NCBI GenBank assembly: GCA_018242425.1
Contig: JAFEBX010000004.1
Coordinates: 1-64,000, forward strand
Length of the DNA: 64,000 nt
Source of the DNA: Pseudomonadota bacterium
Lineage (GTDB): Bacteria > Pseudomonadota > Gammaproteobacteria > Xanthomonadales > Xanthomonadaceae
Direction of reading: 5' to 3'
Position 1 is the stretch's first letter. The number at the start of each line of letters is the position of its first letter. Shown here one piece after another: positions 62,864-64,000 of this stretch. A program made the position numbers and the translations under genes. The notes under the pieces are model-generated. The model searched no databases, was not told where the DNA came from, and was given only the letters and a program-made list of their open reading frames with translations.

Positions 62864-64000
<1,137 letters not shown>

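Overview
The window looks like a 64-kb piece of a GC-rich gammaproteobacterial chromosome of the order Xanthomonadales (Lysobacteraceae-like). This is inferred from the TonB receptor style, the RlmKL fusion, MinCDE, an X-T4SS-like VirD4 and the general gene set; no 16S rRNA gene is present to fix the taxon.

Positions 1 to about 10.7-11.1 kb are an accessory region unlike the rest. Small, unrelated, single-gene units all point the same way. Most are followed by an imperfect inverted repeat of 50-120 bp with the architecture of integron attC sites: a start core like RYYYAAC, a CGCTTCG-type centre, then CTTAACCCAGG and an end core like GTYAGGY. I read this as the distal part of a sedentary chromosomal integron whose integrase would lie left of the window. 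Cassettes encode a broken SDR dehydrogenase, three GNAT acetyltransferases, a stand-alone BLUF blue-light sensor, small membrane and secreted proteins, two conserved hypotheticals, a VOC protein, a DinB-like remnant, a RibD/DHFR-like reductase, a pyrimidine-dimer glycosylase-like protein, a chorismate mutase, a MAPEG protein and a rhodanese. The last cassette gene has a chromosomal relative 12 kb downstream.

From about 11.2 kb the sequence becomes ordinary GC-rich chromosome. 11-17.5 kb: VOC, DUF4242, a periplasmic aspartic protease, DUF1993, Mpo1-like, DUF1615 lipoprotein and serine hydrolase. 17.5-19.4 kb: a lone VirD4 coupling protein beside tRNA-Ala(CGC). 19.4-30.7 kb: dicarboxylate symporter with L,D-transpeptidase-like lipoprotein, endonuclease V, RlmKL, AmpD, TesB, EF-hand protein, Bpt, PurT. 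30.8-34.7 kb: a band-7/SPFH operon with a ribbon-helix-helix regulator behind a perfect palindrome, followed by hydrolase and VanY genes. 34.8-39 kb: AlkA-like glycosylase, DUF423, SRPBCC protein and a two-component system. 39-42.8 kb: GNAT-minCDE, TPR and HEXXH proteins. 43-47.4 kb: Rieske oxygenase with an APC permease, MFS efflux pump. 47.4-50.7 kb: tandem glycine riboswitch and gcvP. 50.8-57.3 kb: DUF4932 metalloprotease, sterol desaturase-like enzyme, TonB receptor, AraC regulator.

57.5-60.0 kb is a compact bufferin-type metallophore operon: Cys-rich precursor, DUF692 MNIO oxidase, DUF2063 partner and DoxX membrane protein, divergent from the AraC gene. The window ends with an M1 aminopeptidase and a purA gene cut by the right edge. 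The two most interesting systems are the integron array, with its light- and UV-related cassettes, and the bufferin operon.
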